A DNA stretch of 25,334 nucleotides, from assembly GCA_023436525.1 (NCBI GenBank), contig JAEZIW010000057.1, positions 1 through 25,334 of the forward strand. The letters are read 5' to 3'. Origin of the DNA: Bacillota bacterium. GTDB lineage: Bacteria > Bacillota > Clostridia > Christensenellales > SZUA-584. Below the pieces are notes generated by a model that was not told the origin of the DNA, did no database searches, and saw only the letters and a program-made list of their open reading frames with translations. Below are positions 12,809 through 21,827 of the stretch, one piece after another (within the stretch, counting starts at the first letter, position 1; each line of letters begins with the position of its first letter). The translations under genes and the position numbers were made by a program.

Positions 12809-14875
12809 ATGGATCTTATGATTCTCGCCCCGATTGGGGCGGTGGTGTCACTGCTCTTTGCAGGCTTACTGGCCTGGAAGGTAAAGAGCTATTCAACCGG
12901 CACCGAGCTTATGACCAAGATAGCCACTGCGATTAAAAAAGGTGCCAAGGCTTATCTGAAACGTCAGTACACGGGTGTCGGTATCTTTTTCATCGGCATG
13001 TTCGCGGTGCTGCTTGTGCTTTCATTTTTCAACCTGGTCAACGGGTTTGTGCCCTTTGCCTTTATTACCGGCGGCTTCTTCTCTGGCCTTTCGGGTTTTA
13101 TCGGCATGAGCATTGCGACCTCGGCTAACGCACGTACAGCCTTCGCGGCCAGTGAGAGTCTTAACAAAGGTCTTCGCGTCGCGTTCTCCTCGGGCGGCGT
13201 TATGGGCTTTACTGTTGTGGGCCTTGGTCTTCTCGACCTTTCCATCTGGTATTATCTGCTCGATCTCGTATTTAACCTCGATATCGCGGCCATTACCTCT
13301 ACAATGCTGACATTCGGTATGGGCGCTTCATCAATGGCGCTTTTCGCACGTGTCGGCGGCGGTATCTTCACCAAAGCGGCTGACGTCGGTGCTGACCTTG
13401 TGGGTAAGGTTGAAGCCGGCATCCCTGAAGATGACCCGAGAAACCCTGCTGTTATCGCCGACAACGTGGGCGACAACGTGGGCGACGTAGCGGGCATGGG
13501 TGCCGACCTTTACGAATTATATGTCGGTTCCATCGTCTCAACAGCTTCCCTCGCTGTAGCGGCCGGTTTAGCAGCCGGTGTGATGATCCCGATGGTTATG
13601 GCGGCAATCGGTATCTTTGCTTCCATCATCGGCACATTCTTTGTGCGTTCGGGTGAAAAGGCTGAGCAAAAGGTGCTGCTCTCAGCGCTTCGCCGCGGTG
13701 TAAACATCAGCTCGGTGCTGATTGCCATCGTTGCGTTCCTGCTGGTTTACTTCGCTCTTGGACCGCAATATCTCGGCGTGTTCTTTGCGATTATTTCGGG
13801 CCTCGTAGCGGGCATCCTCATCGGCTTTTGCACGGAATATTATACATCAGATGTTTATAAGCCCACTCGCACCGTATCCGGCTCGTCAGCAACAGGCCCG
13901 GCGACTGTTATTATCAGCGGCATTTCGCTCGGTATGAAATCGACGTTCCTGCCTATCGTCATCATCGGCGTTTCGGTGTTAGTATCGTACTTTACGTCGG
14001 GCGGCGCAGCCAACTTTGAAATGGGTCTTTATGGTATCGGTTTGTCGGCAGTGGGCATGCTATCCACACTCGGCATCACGCTCGCTACCGATGCATATGG
14101 ACCGGTGGCTGATAATGCCGGCGGTATTGCCCAAATGAGCCATATGGCTCCCGAAGTGCGTCAGCGCACCGATGCTCTCGATTCGCTTGGCAACACAACG
14201 GCAGCCACAGGCAAAGGCTTTGCCATCGGTTCCGCTGCTTTGACGGCTCTCGCGCTGATTGTGTCTTATATGAACGAAGCGCATTTAACGGCTCTTGATA
14301 TTTTACAGCCCGCCACACTGATCGGTCTGTTCATCGGCGGTATGCTGCCGTTCCTGTTCTCGTCTATGACGATGAATGCGGTGGGCCGTGCGGCTCAGGG
14401 GATTGTTGTTGAGGTGCGCCGTCAGTTCAGGGAAATTACCGGGTTGATGGAAGGAAAAGCTGAGCCGGATTACGCGCGTTGTGTCGACATCTGCACACGC
14501 AGCGCTCAGAAAGAGATGATACTTCCTGCAATGACGGGCATTATCTCGCCAATCATCATCGGCCTTCTGCTCGGGCCCTATGCAGTGGCATCCATGTTGG
14601 CCGGTTCTGTGGTAACCGGCTTCATACTCGCCGTCATGATGGCTAACTCGGGAGGTGCCTGGGATAATGCCAAGAAGTACATTGAAGCGGGCAACAACGG
14701 CGGCAAGGGCAGTGATGCGCACAAAGCGGCTGTTGTGGGTGATACGGTTGGCGATCCGTTCAAGGATACATCAGGCCCGTCCATCAACATTCTTATCAAG
14801 TTGCTGTCGATGGTTTCCATCGTGTTTGCAGGTCTTTTCGCAAACGGCTCCTTGATCGATCTGTTCTTAAAGTAA
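12809..14875 (+). CDS. hppA: Membrane-bound ion-pumping pyrophosphatase, K+-dependent, probably Na+-translocating
   Basis: The 688-residue protein has the size and roughly 16 membrane helices of the family that couples pyrophosphate hydrolysis to H+ or Na+ export. The active-site signature is intact: DVGADLVGKVEAGIPEDDPRNPAVIADNVGDNVGDVAGMGADLYE (about 192-236), and the C-terminal GDTVGDPFKDTSGPSINILIKL. Ala465 in LGNTTAATGKG marks the K+-dependent class (K+-independent enzymes have Lys there). The glutamate of DLYE (236) is at the position found in Na+-pumping members rather than shifted by four as in plant H+-pumps, so Na+ or mixed transport is inferred. GAGGAGG precedes the ATG. It is monocistronic and would recycle pyrophosphate from biosynthesis into an ion gradient. 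Confidence 0.96.
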   Translation: MDLMILAPIGAVVSLLFAGLLAWKVKSYSTGTELMTKIATAIKKGAKAYLKRQYTGVGIFFIGMFAVLLVLSFFNLVNGFVPFAFITGGFFSGLSGFIGMSIATSANARTAFAASESLNKGLRVAFSSGGVMGFTVVGLGLLDLSIWYYLLDLVFNLDIAAITSTMLTFGMGASSMALFARVGGGIFTKAADVGADLVGKVEAGIPEDDPRNPAVIADNVGDNVGDVAGMGADLYELYVGSIVSTASLAVAAGLAAGVMIPMVMAAIGIFASIIGTFFVRSGEKAEQKVLLSALRRGVNISSVLIAIVAFLLVYFALGPQYLGVFFAIISGLVAGILIGFCTEYYTSDVYKPTRTVSGSSATGPATVIISGISLGMKSTFLPIVIIGVSVLVSYFTSGGAANFEMGLYGIGLSAVGMLSTLGITLATDAYGPVADNAGGIAQMSHMAPEVRQRTDALDSLGNTTAATGKGFAIGSAALTALALIVSYMNEAHLTALDILQPATLIGLFIGGMLPFLFSSMTMNAVGRAAQGIVVEVRRQFREITGLMEGKAEPDYARCVDICTRSAQKEMILPAMTGIISPIIIGLLLGPYAVASMLAGSVVTGFILAVMMANSGGAWDNAKKYIEAGNNGGKGSDAHKAAVVGDTVGDPFKDTSGPSINILIKLLSMVSIVFAGLFANGSLIDLFLK

Positions 14876-14895
14876 AAGCCTTTATATTTTTTATA

Positions 14896-14925
14896 TTGAC
14901 AAACCGCTTGTCCGTCGATTATAAT
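14896..14925 (+). promoter_or_regulatory. Consensus sigma-A promoter of the leucine operon
   Basis: TTGACA (14896-14901) and TATAAT (14920-14925), both perfect, with an 18-base spacer. Transcription should start near 14932, at the beginning of the T-box leader. Confidence 0.9.
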
Positions 14926-14931
14926 GACCGC

Positions 14932-15190
14932 AATAAAGGCTGTGATGGAGATAAGTAGTCAAAGATCCGCTTCTCAGAGAGCCGTCGGTTGGTGAAAGAC
15001 GGCAGGCCGTATTTGATGAACTCGCTCCGAAGCTGCTGCACCGAAGCTTTTTGTAGGCGCAGACGTCGTGACTCAACGTTACACGAGGACGGGCATCATG
15101 TTGTGCCCTGATGAGCTGGTGGTTTTATTGAACCGCAAGCAGAGTGGTAACGCGAAGTCTTTCGTCTCTGTATGACGAAAGGCTTTTTTT
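14932..15190 (+). promoter_or_regulatory. T-box leader, leucine-responsive (specifier CUC)
   Basis: The leader senses uncharged tRNA and controls transcription of the downstream operon. Stem I base GGAG (14947-14950) pairs with CTCC (15025-15028); an AGTA motif follows the 5' arm and the specifier loop GAA-CTC-G places a leucine codon at 15021-15023. The T-box element AGAGTGGTAACGCG lies at 15141-15154; it differs from the common AGGGTGGNACCGCG, but its TGGT can still pair with an ACCA tRNA end (the tRNA-Leu in this window has A before CCA). The terminator hairpin (about 15156-15183) has CTTTCGTC/GACGAAAG arms and seven T residues. Downstream leuACD agrees with leucine sensing. Confidence 0.93.
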
Positions 15191-15259
15191 ATTCTCGGGA
15201 GCGTTAACCGGTCGCAAAACAACATGAATAAAAAAGATGTTGGAAAAGGAGGCCCAGAC

Positions 15260-16777
15260 ATGACAAAGATTAAGATTTTTGACACCACATTGAGAGACGG
15301 CGAACAGTCGCCGGGATGCAGCATGAACCTGCAGGAAAAAATTGAGGTGGCGCGTCAGCTTGAAAAGCTTGGCGTCGACGTGATTGAGGCCGGTTTTGCG
15401 ATCGCATCTCCGGGAGATTTTCAGTCTGTCAAAACCATCGCGGAAACGGTAAAGAACGCAACTGTGGCGAGTTTATCCAGAGCACTTGTAAAGGATATCG
15501 ACCGCGCATACGAAGCGGTAAAGGGTGCCGTGAGCCCGAGAATTCATACTTTTTTGGCCACATCGCCGATTCACATGGAATACAAGCTCAAGATGAAGCC
15601 GGATGAGGTGCTGGCGCAGGCGGCAGAAATGGTAAAATACGCAAAAACGTTATGCGCCGATGTGGAATTCTCGGCTGAAGACGCGTCCAGAAGCGAACCG
15701 GAGTTTTTGTACCGCGTGTTCGAAGCGGTGATCGCAGCCGGTGCCACGTGCATCAACGTGCCGGATACCGTCGGTTATTCAATGCCGGAGGAGTTCGGCG
15801 CATTGATAAAAGGCGTTAAGGAAAACGTCAGAGGCATTGAAAAGGTCGATCTGTCGGTACACTGCCACAACGATTTGGGGCTGGGCGTTGCGAACTCTTT
15901 GGCGGCCATACGCGCAGGCGCCACGCAGGCGGAATGCACGATCAACGGCATCGGCGAGCGGGCCGGCAACGCGGCGTTGGAAGAGATCGTGATGGCCATT
16001 GCAACGAGACAGGATTTCTACGGTTTTACGACGAATATCAATACAAAGCAGATTTATAATTCCTCGCGTTTGATTTCCGCGATTACGGGTGTGCCCGTTC
16101 AGCCAAATAAAGCTGTGGTGGGCAAAAACGCTTTCGCGCATGAAGCCGGTATCCATCAGCATGGTGTGTTGGCGAACAAGAAAACCTATGAAATCATGAC
16201 GCCGGAATCCATCGGTCTGCCGGAAAACGCGATTGTGCTCGGCAAGCATTCGGGCAAGCACGCGTATTGTGAGCGCCTCAAGGAACTGGGGTATGTATTG
16301 GAAGATAAAGATGTCAACGAGAGCTTTGAACGTTTTAAAGAGCTGGCTGACAGAAAGAAAGACGTTTCTGATCTCGACTTGAGAGCGTTGATCGAGATGG
16401 AACAGGTTGAGATTCCAAAGGACTATGAACTGGATTCGTTTGTTATCAACAGCGGTAATAAGATAACGGCGACGGCTGTTGTCAAACTGGTTCACGACGG
16501 GGAAACTGTGGAGGAAGCCGCAACGGGCGACGGCCCGGTGGATGCTTCGTTTAACGCGATTGAGCGCTGCATCGGCGAAAGCTTCACATTGGAGGATTAC
16601 ATTGTCCGGTCGGTCACGGGCGGAAGAGACGCTCAGGGTGAAGTGGTTGTGAAGCTGAGCAAGGGCGACCACAACGTTAAGGGCCGCGGCCTGAGCACCG
16701 ATATCGTGGAAGCAAGCGTCAAGGCGTATATAGACGCGATCAACAGATATTATTACCAAATGAAAGTGGAGGGCTGA
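15260..16777 (+). CDS. leuA: 2-isopropylmalate synthase
   Basis: ATG 15260 is chosen because AAAAGGAGG ends seven bases upstream; the frame is open 12 codons earlier without a site. The 505-residue product joins acetyl-CoA and 2-ketoisovalerate, the first committed step of leucine synthesis. The DRE-TIM metallolyase signature DTTLRDGEQSPGCSM opens the protein, the metal ligands His201 and His203 sit in SVHCHNDLG, and NGIGERAGNAALEE follows. The last 130 or so residues form the regulatory domain through which leucine usually inhibits the enzyme, so the gene would be controlled by both feedback and the T-box. It is followed by leuC after five bases. Confidence 0.97.
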   Translation: MTKIKIFDTTLRDGEQSPGCSMNLQEKIEVARQLEKLGVDVIEAGFAIASPGDFQSVKTIAETVKNATVASLSRALVKDIDRAYEAVKGAVSPRIHTFLATSPIHMEYKLKMKPDEVLAQAAEMVKYAKTLCADVEFSAEDASRSEPEFLYRVFEAVIAAGATCINVPDTVGYSMPEEFGALIKGVKENVRGIEKVDLSVHCHNDLGLGVANSLAAIRAGATQAECTINGIGERAGNAALEEIVMAIATRQDFYGFTTNINTKQIYNSSRLISAITGVPVQPNKAVVGKNAFAHEAGIHQHGVLANKKTYEIMTPESIGLPENAIVLGKHSGKHAYCERLKELGYVLEDKDVNESFERFKELADRKKDVSDLDLRALIEMEQVEIPKDYELDSFVINSGNKITATAVVKLVHDGETVEEAATGDGPVDASFNAIERCIGESFTLEDYIVRSVTGGRDAQGEVVVKLSKGDHNVKGRGLSTDIVEASVKAYIDAINRYYYQMKVEG

Positions 16778-16782
16778 AAACA

Positions 16783-18042
16783 TTGGGCATGACAATGACA
16801 CAAAAAATACTGGCAGCCAAGGCGGGCTTAACGGAGGTTCACGCGGGCCAGTTCATCGAGGCGGCAATCGATCTCGCGCTGGGTAACGACATCACCACGC
16901 CGGTGGCCATCAAAGAGTTCAAAAAATCCGGCCGTGACAAGGTGTTCGATAAAGACAAGATCGCGCTGGTGCCGGATCACTTTACGCCGAATAAGGACAT
17001 CAAGGCAGCTGAGCAGTGCAAAATGATACGTGAGTTCGCTTACGAGCAAAATCTCACCAATTATTATGAGGTGGGCGAGATGGGCATTGAGCATTGCCTG
17101 ATTCCCGAAAAGGGCCTCGCTGTGCCGGGTGACGCGATTATTGGCGCAGATTCGCACACCTGCACCTACGGTGCACTCGGAGCATTCTCTACGGGCGTTG
17201 GCAGCACCGATCTTGCGGCGACAATGGCGCGCGGCAAGTGCTGGTTCAAGGTGCCTGCGGCGATTAAGTTTAACTTAACGGGAAAGCTGCAAAAATGGGT
17301 GTCCGGCAAGGATTTGATTCTGCACATCATCGGCATGATCGGTGTGGACGGCGCGCTTTATCAGTCTATGGAGTTCGCGGGGGATGGTGTGGCCGCACTC
17401 ACGATGGATGATCGGTTTACAATCGCCAACATGGCGATTGAGGCAGGAGCAAAGAACGGTATATTCCCGGTGGATGAGCAGACGATTGCGTACGTAAAAG
17501 AGCATTCCATCAAGCCGTATCAGGTGTTTGAAGCGGATGCCGATGCGGAATACACACGCGTGATCGATATCGACTTGTCGACGCTGCGCCCGACCGTGGC
17601 ATTCCCGCATCTGCCGGAAAACACAAAGACGATTGACGAAGTGGGCGACGTTAAAATCGATCAGGTGGTTATCGGCTCCTGCACGAACGGACGTATGAGC
17701 GACCTTCGGATCGCGGCGGATATCCTGCGCGGACGCAAGGTGAAAAAGGGTGTGCGCGTCATCGTGTTCCCAGGCACACAGGCCATTTATCTGCAAGCCG
17801 TTAAGGAAGGGCTCGTCACGGATATCGTGGAAGCCGGAGCCGCTTTTTCCACACCCACATGCGGGCCGTGCCTCGGCGGGCATATGGGCATACTCGCGGC
17901 GGGTGAGCGTTCAATCTCCACGACAAACCGTAACTTTGTCGGGCGAATGGGCCATGTGGAATCGGAGGTTTATCTCGCAAGCCCGGCAGTGGCTGCCGCT
18001 TCGGCGTTAACGGGACGTATTGAAGACCCGGCGAATATATAG
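16783..18042 (+). CDS. leuC: 3-isopropylmalate dehydratase large subunit
   Basis: A TTG start at 16783 is preferred because GGAGG ends ten bases before it; ATG codons at 16789 and 16795 are further from the site. The 419-residue protein forms, with LeuD, the aconitase-family enzyme that isomerises 2- to 3-isopropylmalate. The three 4Fe-4S ligands are visible: Cys300 in VVIGSCTNGRMSDL, and Cys360 and Cys363 in STPTCGPCLGG; GADSHTCTYGALGAFSTGVGSTD is also typical. The size matches the HacA/LeuC group of Clostridia and archaea rather than the longer E. coli form. It lies between leuA and leuD in one operon. Confidence 0.97.
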   Translation: MGMTMTQKILAAKAGLTEVHAGQFIEAAIDLALGNDITTPVAIKEFKKSGRDKVFDKDKIALVPDHFTPNKDIKAAEQCKMIREFAYEQNLTNYYEVGEMGIEHCLIPEKGLAVPGDAIIGADSHTCTYGALGAFSTGVGSTDLAATMARGKCWFKVPAAIKFNLTGKLQKWVSGKDLILHIIGMIGVDGALYQSMEFAGDGVAALTMDDRFTIANMAIEAGAKNGIFPVDEQTIAYVKEHSIKPYQVFEADADAEYTRVIDIDLSTLRPTVAFPHLPENTKTIDEVGDVKIDQVVIGSCTNGRMSDLRIAADILRGRKVKKGVRVIVFPGTQAIYLQAVKEGLVTDIVEAGAAFSTPTCGPCLGGHMGILAAGERSISTTNRNFVGRMGHVESEVYLASPAVAAASALTGRIEDPANI

Positions 18043-18057
18043 GAAGGAAAATGAAAA

Positions 18058-18531
18058 ATGAGCAAGGTTTATAAATACGGCAACAATGTCGATACGGATG
18101 TTATCATACCCGCAAGGTATTTGAATACGTCGGACGAGAAGGAACTCGCGGCGCACTGCATGGAGGATATTGATACCGAATTCGCCAAAACGGTGAAGCC
18201 GGGTGATATCATCGTCGCGGAAGCGAATTTTGGCTGCGGTTCGTCGCGTGAGCACGCGCCGATTGCCATCAAGGCATCCGGCGTTAGCTGCGTGATCGCC
18301 AAAACGTTTGCGCGTATATTCTTCCGCAACGCGATCAACATCGGCCTGCCGATACTCGAATGTGAGGAAGCCGTGAACGGTACGCAGAGCGGCGATGAAC
18401 TGGAAGTTGACATCAACTCTGGCGTGATCAAAAACTTAACGCGCGGCACCACGTTTCAGGCTGAGCCGTTTCCGCCGTTTATGCGCGGCATCATCGATGC
18501 GGGCGGCCTCATCAAGGCGATATCAAAGTAA
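18058..18531 (+). CDS. leuD: 3-isopropylmalate dehydratase small subunit
   Basis: The 157-residue product is the swivel-domain partner of LeuC. Motifs seen are YGNNVDTDVIIPARYLNT at the start, ANFGCGSSREHAPIAIKASG (the substrate-specificity loop region) and FARIFFRNAINIGLP. The short form agrees with the LeuC subtype. AGGAAGG precedes the ATG, 15 bases after the leuC stop. LeuB, the next enzyme in the pathway, is not encoded after it; a weak terminator hairpin and a regulator gene follow instead. Confidence 0.97.
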   Translation: MSKVYKYGNNVDTDVIIPARYLNTSDEKELAAHCMEDIDTEFAKTVKPGDIIVAEANFGCGSSREHAPIAIKASGVSCVIAKTFARIFFRNAINIGLPILECEEAVNGTQSGDELEVDINSGVIKNLTRGTTFQAEPFPPFMRGIIDAGGLIKAISK

Positions 18532-18548
18532 AGAAAAGTAATGAAAAA

Positions 18549-18588
18549 GGGTTCCGGGATATATTAAATCTTCGGAGCCCTGCTTTAT
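18549..18588 (+). terminator. Probable terminator after leuD
   Basis: GGGTTCCG pairs with CGGAGCCC (one G-U) and is followed by TGCTTTATT. The T tract is short, so termination may be partial. Confidence 0.65.
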
Positions 18589-18718
18589 TAACCATCCGGT
18601 TATTTTCGTTTGATGCGCAGGACTAAGCTTCATATCGATATAAATTGTAAAAATCGTTTCATTTTATACGCGACTTTTCTTAAAAGAGCAATAATTATTA
18701 AAAAATATTTATTACATC

Positions 18719-18841
18719 TGTTATAATTGTTTCTGCCTTTTTACCGTATGTCTTAAAAATAACTCAAAGGCACCGTTGTTCGGATATTTTGATAAAGAGC
18801 GCAATATGTGTCAAAATGCCGACCGAATAGGCTGGTATAAT
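18719..18841 (+). promoter_or_regulatory. Two candidate extended -10 promoters for the araC-like/helD pair
   Basis: TGTTATAAT at 18719-18727 and TGGTATAAT at 18833-18841 both match TGN-TATAAT. The second would give a leader of about 25 bases before the start codon. Neither has a good -35, as is common for activator-dependent promoters. Confidence 0.4.
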
Positions 18842-18871
18842 AGGCTCTTATTTATTATGGAAGGAGACGCT

Positions 18872-19720
18872 ATGAAAAACCTTGATATCGTCATGGCTGC
18901 CATTCAGTATATTGAAACTCATTTAACGAGCGAAAAGATTGATCTGGATATTGTCGCTAAAGCTGTCCATTATTCAAAATACTACCTGCATCGAATTTTT
19001 AATGATACGGTGGGGATGACTGTTCACAACTATACTCTGCGCAGGCAGCTCACTAATGCAGCAGAGCTATTGGTTTACTCGGATAAGCCGATTATGGATA
19101 TCGCCATTATGGCTGGCTTTCAAAGCCAACAGGCATTCAGTAATGCGTTCAAGGCAATGTATAAGCGGCCTCCGCTCCGATACAGAGAAGAAGGGGTGTT
19201 TTATCCACTGCAGCTTGAATACGACTTTAAAGAATATCGCCAGACGCCCAACACTCAAATAAAAGCATCAAATAGAGAGGTTCGTTTTGTTTCTGAAGCG
19301 GATATTCCGCAATGGATGGACCTGGTTGACCTAACCGTTGACGGATTTCCCCACCTGGAAAAAAACAAACATTTATCGGCATTAAAAAGATACATTGCGT
19401 ATAAAGGCGCGCTGCTTATGACGGAAAACGGAAATTCGGTGGGCGGCATGATGTTAAACTCTATAACCGGCAGCATCGATTTTCTTGCGGTGCACCCGCT
19501 TTATCGCAAACGGGGTATTGCCCGTGAATTTTTTCAAGTAACGCTGAATGAACTGAAAAACGTGGAAATCAGCACGACCACGTTCCGCGAAGGAGATATG
19601 GCGGATACAGGCTATCGCAAGGCCCTGAAGGAATTGGGTTTTGCCGAAGCGGAGCTCTTAACGGAATTCGGATACCCGACGCAAAGAATGGTTTATCTCA
19701 GGGGGAAATCTCATGGTTGA
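18872..19720 (+). CDS. AraC-family regulator fused to a GNAT acetyltransferase domain
   Basis: ATG 18872 follows AAGGAGA by five bases; the frame is open 32 codons earlier but with no comparable site. The 282-residue product has an N-terminal AraC-type double helix-turn-helix (about 1-107; DIVAKAVHYSKYYLHRIFNDTVGMTVHNYTLRRQL and IMDIAIMAGFQSQQAFSNAFKAMYKRPPLRYR) and a C-terminal GNAT fold (about 137-280) with the acetyl-CoA motif DFLAVHPLYRKRGIAREFF. The effector-binding domain usual in AraC proteins is replaced by the acetyltransferase. The stop overlaps the start of the HelD-like gene by eight bases, so the two are coupled; the regulator probably controls this operon. What is acetylated or sensed is unknown. 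Confidence 0.87.
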   Translation: MKNLDIVMAAIQYIETHLTSEKIDLDIVAKAVHYSKYYLHRIFNDTVGMTVHNYTLRRQLTNAAELLVYSDKPIMDIAIMAGFQSQQAFSNAFKAMYKRPPLRYREEGVFYPLQLEYDFKEYRQTPNTQIKASNREVRFVSEADIPQWMDLVDLTVDGFPHLEKNKHLSALKRYIAYKGALLMTENGNSVGGMMLNSITGSIDFLAVHPLYRKRGIAREFFQVTLNELKNVEISTTTFREGDMADTGYRKALKELGFAEAELLTEFGYPTQRMVYLRGKSHG

Positions 19721-21827
19721 TACGCGAATCATTGAGGGACACACACTGCAAACCTCCGCCCTCCAAAAAAAGGACGATAAAAAACATTTGGATTCCTTAT
19801 CGGCCTTTCCTGATGAAATAATGCATCTTGATTATATCATGGAAAAACTGAGAAAGGCTATCGAACTGGCGGATGACTCAGTCAAGCATATGGATAAGGA
19901 ATATAAGGATACCAAACGGTACATGGTACAGTACCGCAGCGAGATAGATCCGCACGAAATGTTTCAAAACCAGCTCGCCTTAAAGCAAATTGATAATCAG
20001 GGAGCTTTTTCTGTAAAAGTCCGCAACAAGCTGATTATGCTGAAAGACTCACCCTACTTTGCCAGGATAGACTTTCAGGAAGAGGCTTTAAAATCGCCCG
20101 TTTCTGTTTATATTGGCAGATACGTTTTTAATATTGATGATGAGCTTTTAATTTCAGACTGGCGGTCTCCAATTGCCAGCATGTTTTATAATTGCGAGAT
20201 TGGGGCTGCGGGATACGACGCGCCTGTTGGCCGTATCAATGGGAAACTAACGCGGAAGCGGCAATTTAAGATCATCGGCGGCGAGATGCATTATGTACTT
20301 GAAAGCTCTGTAAATATTCAGGACGATGTTCTGCAAAGAGAATTAAGCCAAACATCTGATGAAAAGATGAAATCAATTATTGCAACGATCCAGAAGGAAC
20401 AAAACCTGATTATTCGCAACGAGAAGGCACACACCCTGCTTATTCAGGGTGTTGCGGGATCCGGCAAAACGTCCATTGCGCTTCATCGGGTCGCCTATAT
20501 GCTCTATCGATTTAAAGATCGGCTGTCGGCCAATAATGTGATAATCCTGTCGCCAAATAAGGTGTTTGGAGATTATATTTCAAAAGTTCTTCCGGAATTA
20601 GGCGAAGAACCAATCTGCGGGATGAGCTTTTTTGATATTGCTGAGCTTCATCTTGACGGTGTACTTAATTTTGAACCGGATAAAGACCCATTTGAAGCAA
20701 AAGACCCAAAATGGACAGAACGGGTGCGCTTTAAGTCAACGATTGGTTTTTTGAAACAGATTGAAGAATATCTTTCCCATTTACCCGATATAATTTTCGA
20801 GCCGTCTGATTATCATTTCGGCAGTTTCACCGCTGAAAGCGAGTGGATTAAAAAGCGGTTTGCAGCATATTATAATGTCCCGATTAAAAAACGCCTTCAA
20901 GAGGTGGCGCATGATATTATTGAGCAATATGTCAATCAAAATTTTATGGGAGACCCTCTTCCAAAAATGGGCAGTATAACAAAAAGCTTGTCCGCGATGT
21001 TAAAGGTAAAGAATACTCTTGCACTTTATAAGATCTTTTATAAGCAAATGAATATCGCAGATAAATTTGTTATGCATAGTAGAAATACACTTGAATGGGC
21101 GGATGTCTATCCGTTTATGTATTTTCAAGCTGCTTTTGAGGGGCTGCAGGAGAACCGAATGATACGCCATTTGGTGATTGATGAGATGCAGGATTACACG
21201 CCGGTTCAGTTTGCGGTGATTAATATTCTGTTTAAATGCAGCAAAACCATGCTTGGAGATTTTGGCCAACTAATCAACCCGAACCAATTAAGCAAGCTGG
21301 ACGATTTGCGCCAGCTATATGAAGGCGCTGAGTTCGTAGAGTTGAAAAAAAGCTACCGTTCCACCTGCGAAATCATCGCGTTTGCCAGCCGGATACAAAA
21401 AGGCTTGGAGGTGGAGGCGGTGGAACGACACGGAGATAAACCAATGCTGGTTCAATGCCGGGATAAAAGGGAGGAACGAAAAAAGATAAGGGAATTAATC
21501 AGCGAATTCCAAAATGGATATTCTGTGACTATGGGAATCATTATGAAAACAAGCAGTGAGGCTCAAGAGCTTTACGATGAGCTGTCGCAAAGTTTCAAAA
21601 TTCATTTGATAAAGCCGGAAAGTGAGGTGTTTGAAAAAGGTATATCCATTGCCTCGATACAAATGTCAAAAGGGCTGGAGTTTGATGAAGTTATCATTCC
21701 TTCGGCAAACAGCAACACTTATTCAAACATACACGACCGAAACCTGTTATACATTGCTTGTACACGCGCGATGCACCGCTTGTTTTTGACATATACCGGA
21801 GAGGTTTCACCGCTCATTCACCAGTGA
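19713..21827 (+). CDS. helD: HelD-like superfamily I helicase, RNA polymerase recycling
   Basis: The 704-residue protein is somewhat shorter than Bacillus subtilis HelD (about 770). HelD proteins use ATP to pull stalled RNA polymerase off nucleic acid; some actinobacterial members protect against rifampicin. Seen features are an N-terminal coiled-coil arm (about 35-75), the family motif LISDWRSPIASMFY (146-159), IIATIQKEQNLIIRNE, Walker A GVAGSGKTS (246-254), Walker B LVIDEMQDYTPVQF, LGDFGQLINP, KKSYRSTCEI, IQMSKGLEFDEVIIP and LLYIACTRAMHRL. Overlap with the AraC-GNAT gene suggests induction by a signal, for example a transcription-blocking stress. GGGGGAAA precedes the ATG. The operon ends in a bidirectional terminator shared with bioY. 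Confidence 0.9.
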   Translation: MVDTRIIEGHTLQTSALQKKDDKKHLDSLSAFPDEIMHLDYIMEKLRKAIELADDSVKHMDKEYKDTKRYMVQYRSEIDPHEMFQNQLALKQIDNQGAFSVKVRNKLIMLKDSPYFARIDFQEEALKSPVSVYIGRYVFNIDDELLISDWRSPIASMFYNCEIGAAGYDAPVGRINGKLTRKRQFKIIGGEMHYVLESSVNIQDDVLQRELSQTSDEKMKSIIATIQKEQNLIIRNEKAHTLLIQGVAGSGKTSIALHRVAYMLYRFKDRLSANNVIILSPNKVFGDYISKVLPELGEEPICGMSFFDIAELHLDGVLNFEPDKDPFEAKDPKWTERVRFKSTIGFLKQIEEYLSHLPDIIFEPSDYHFGSFTAESEWIKKRFAAYYNVPIKKRLQEVAHDIIEQYVNQNFMGDPLPKMGSITKSLSAMLKVKNTLALYKIFYKQMNIADKFVMHSRNTLEWADVYPFMYFQAAFEGLQENRMIRHLVIDEMQDYTPVQFAVINILFKCSKTMLGDFGQLINPNQLSKLDDLRQLYEGAEFVELKKSYRSTCEIIAFASRIQKGLEVEAVERHGDKPMLVQCRDKREERKKIRELISEFQNGYSVTMGIIMKTSSEAQELYDELSQSFKIHLIKPESEVFEKGISIASIQMSKGLEFDEVIIPSANSNTYSNIHDRNLLYIACTRAMHRLFLTYTGEVSPLIHQ

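Noticed and set aside
15779..16801. 340-codon open frame on the minus strand antisense to leuA
   Set aside because: It lies wholly opposite leuA, whose protein is unmistakable; the antisense frame has no ribosome site and no recognisable domain, and arises from codon bias.
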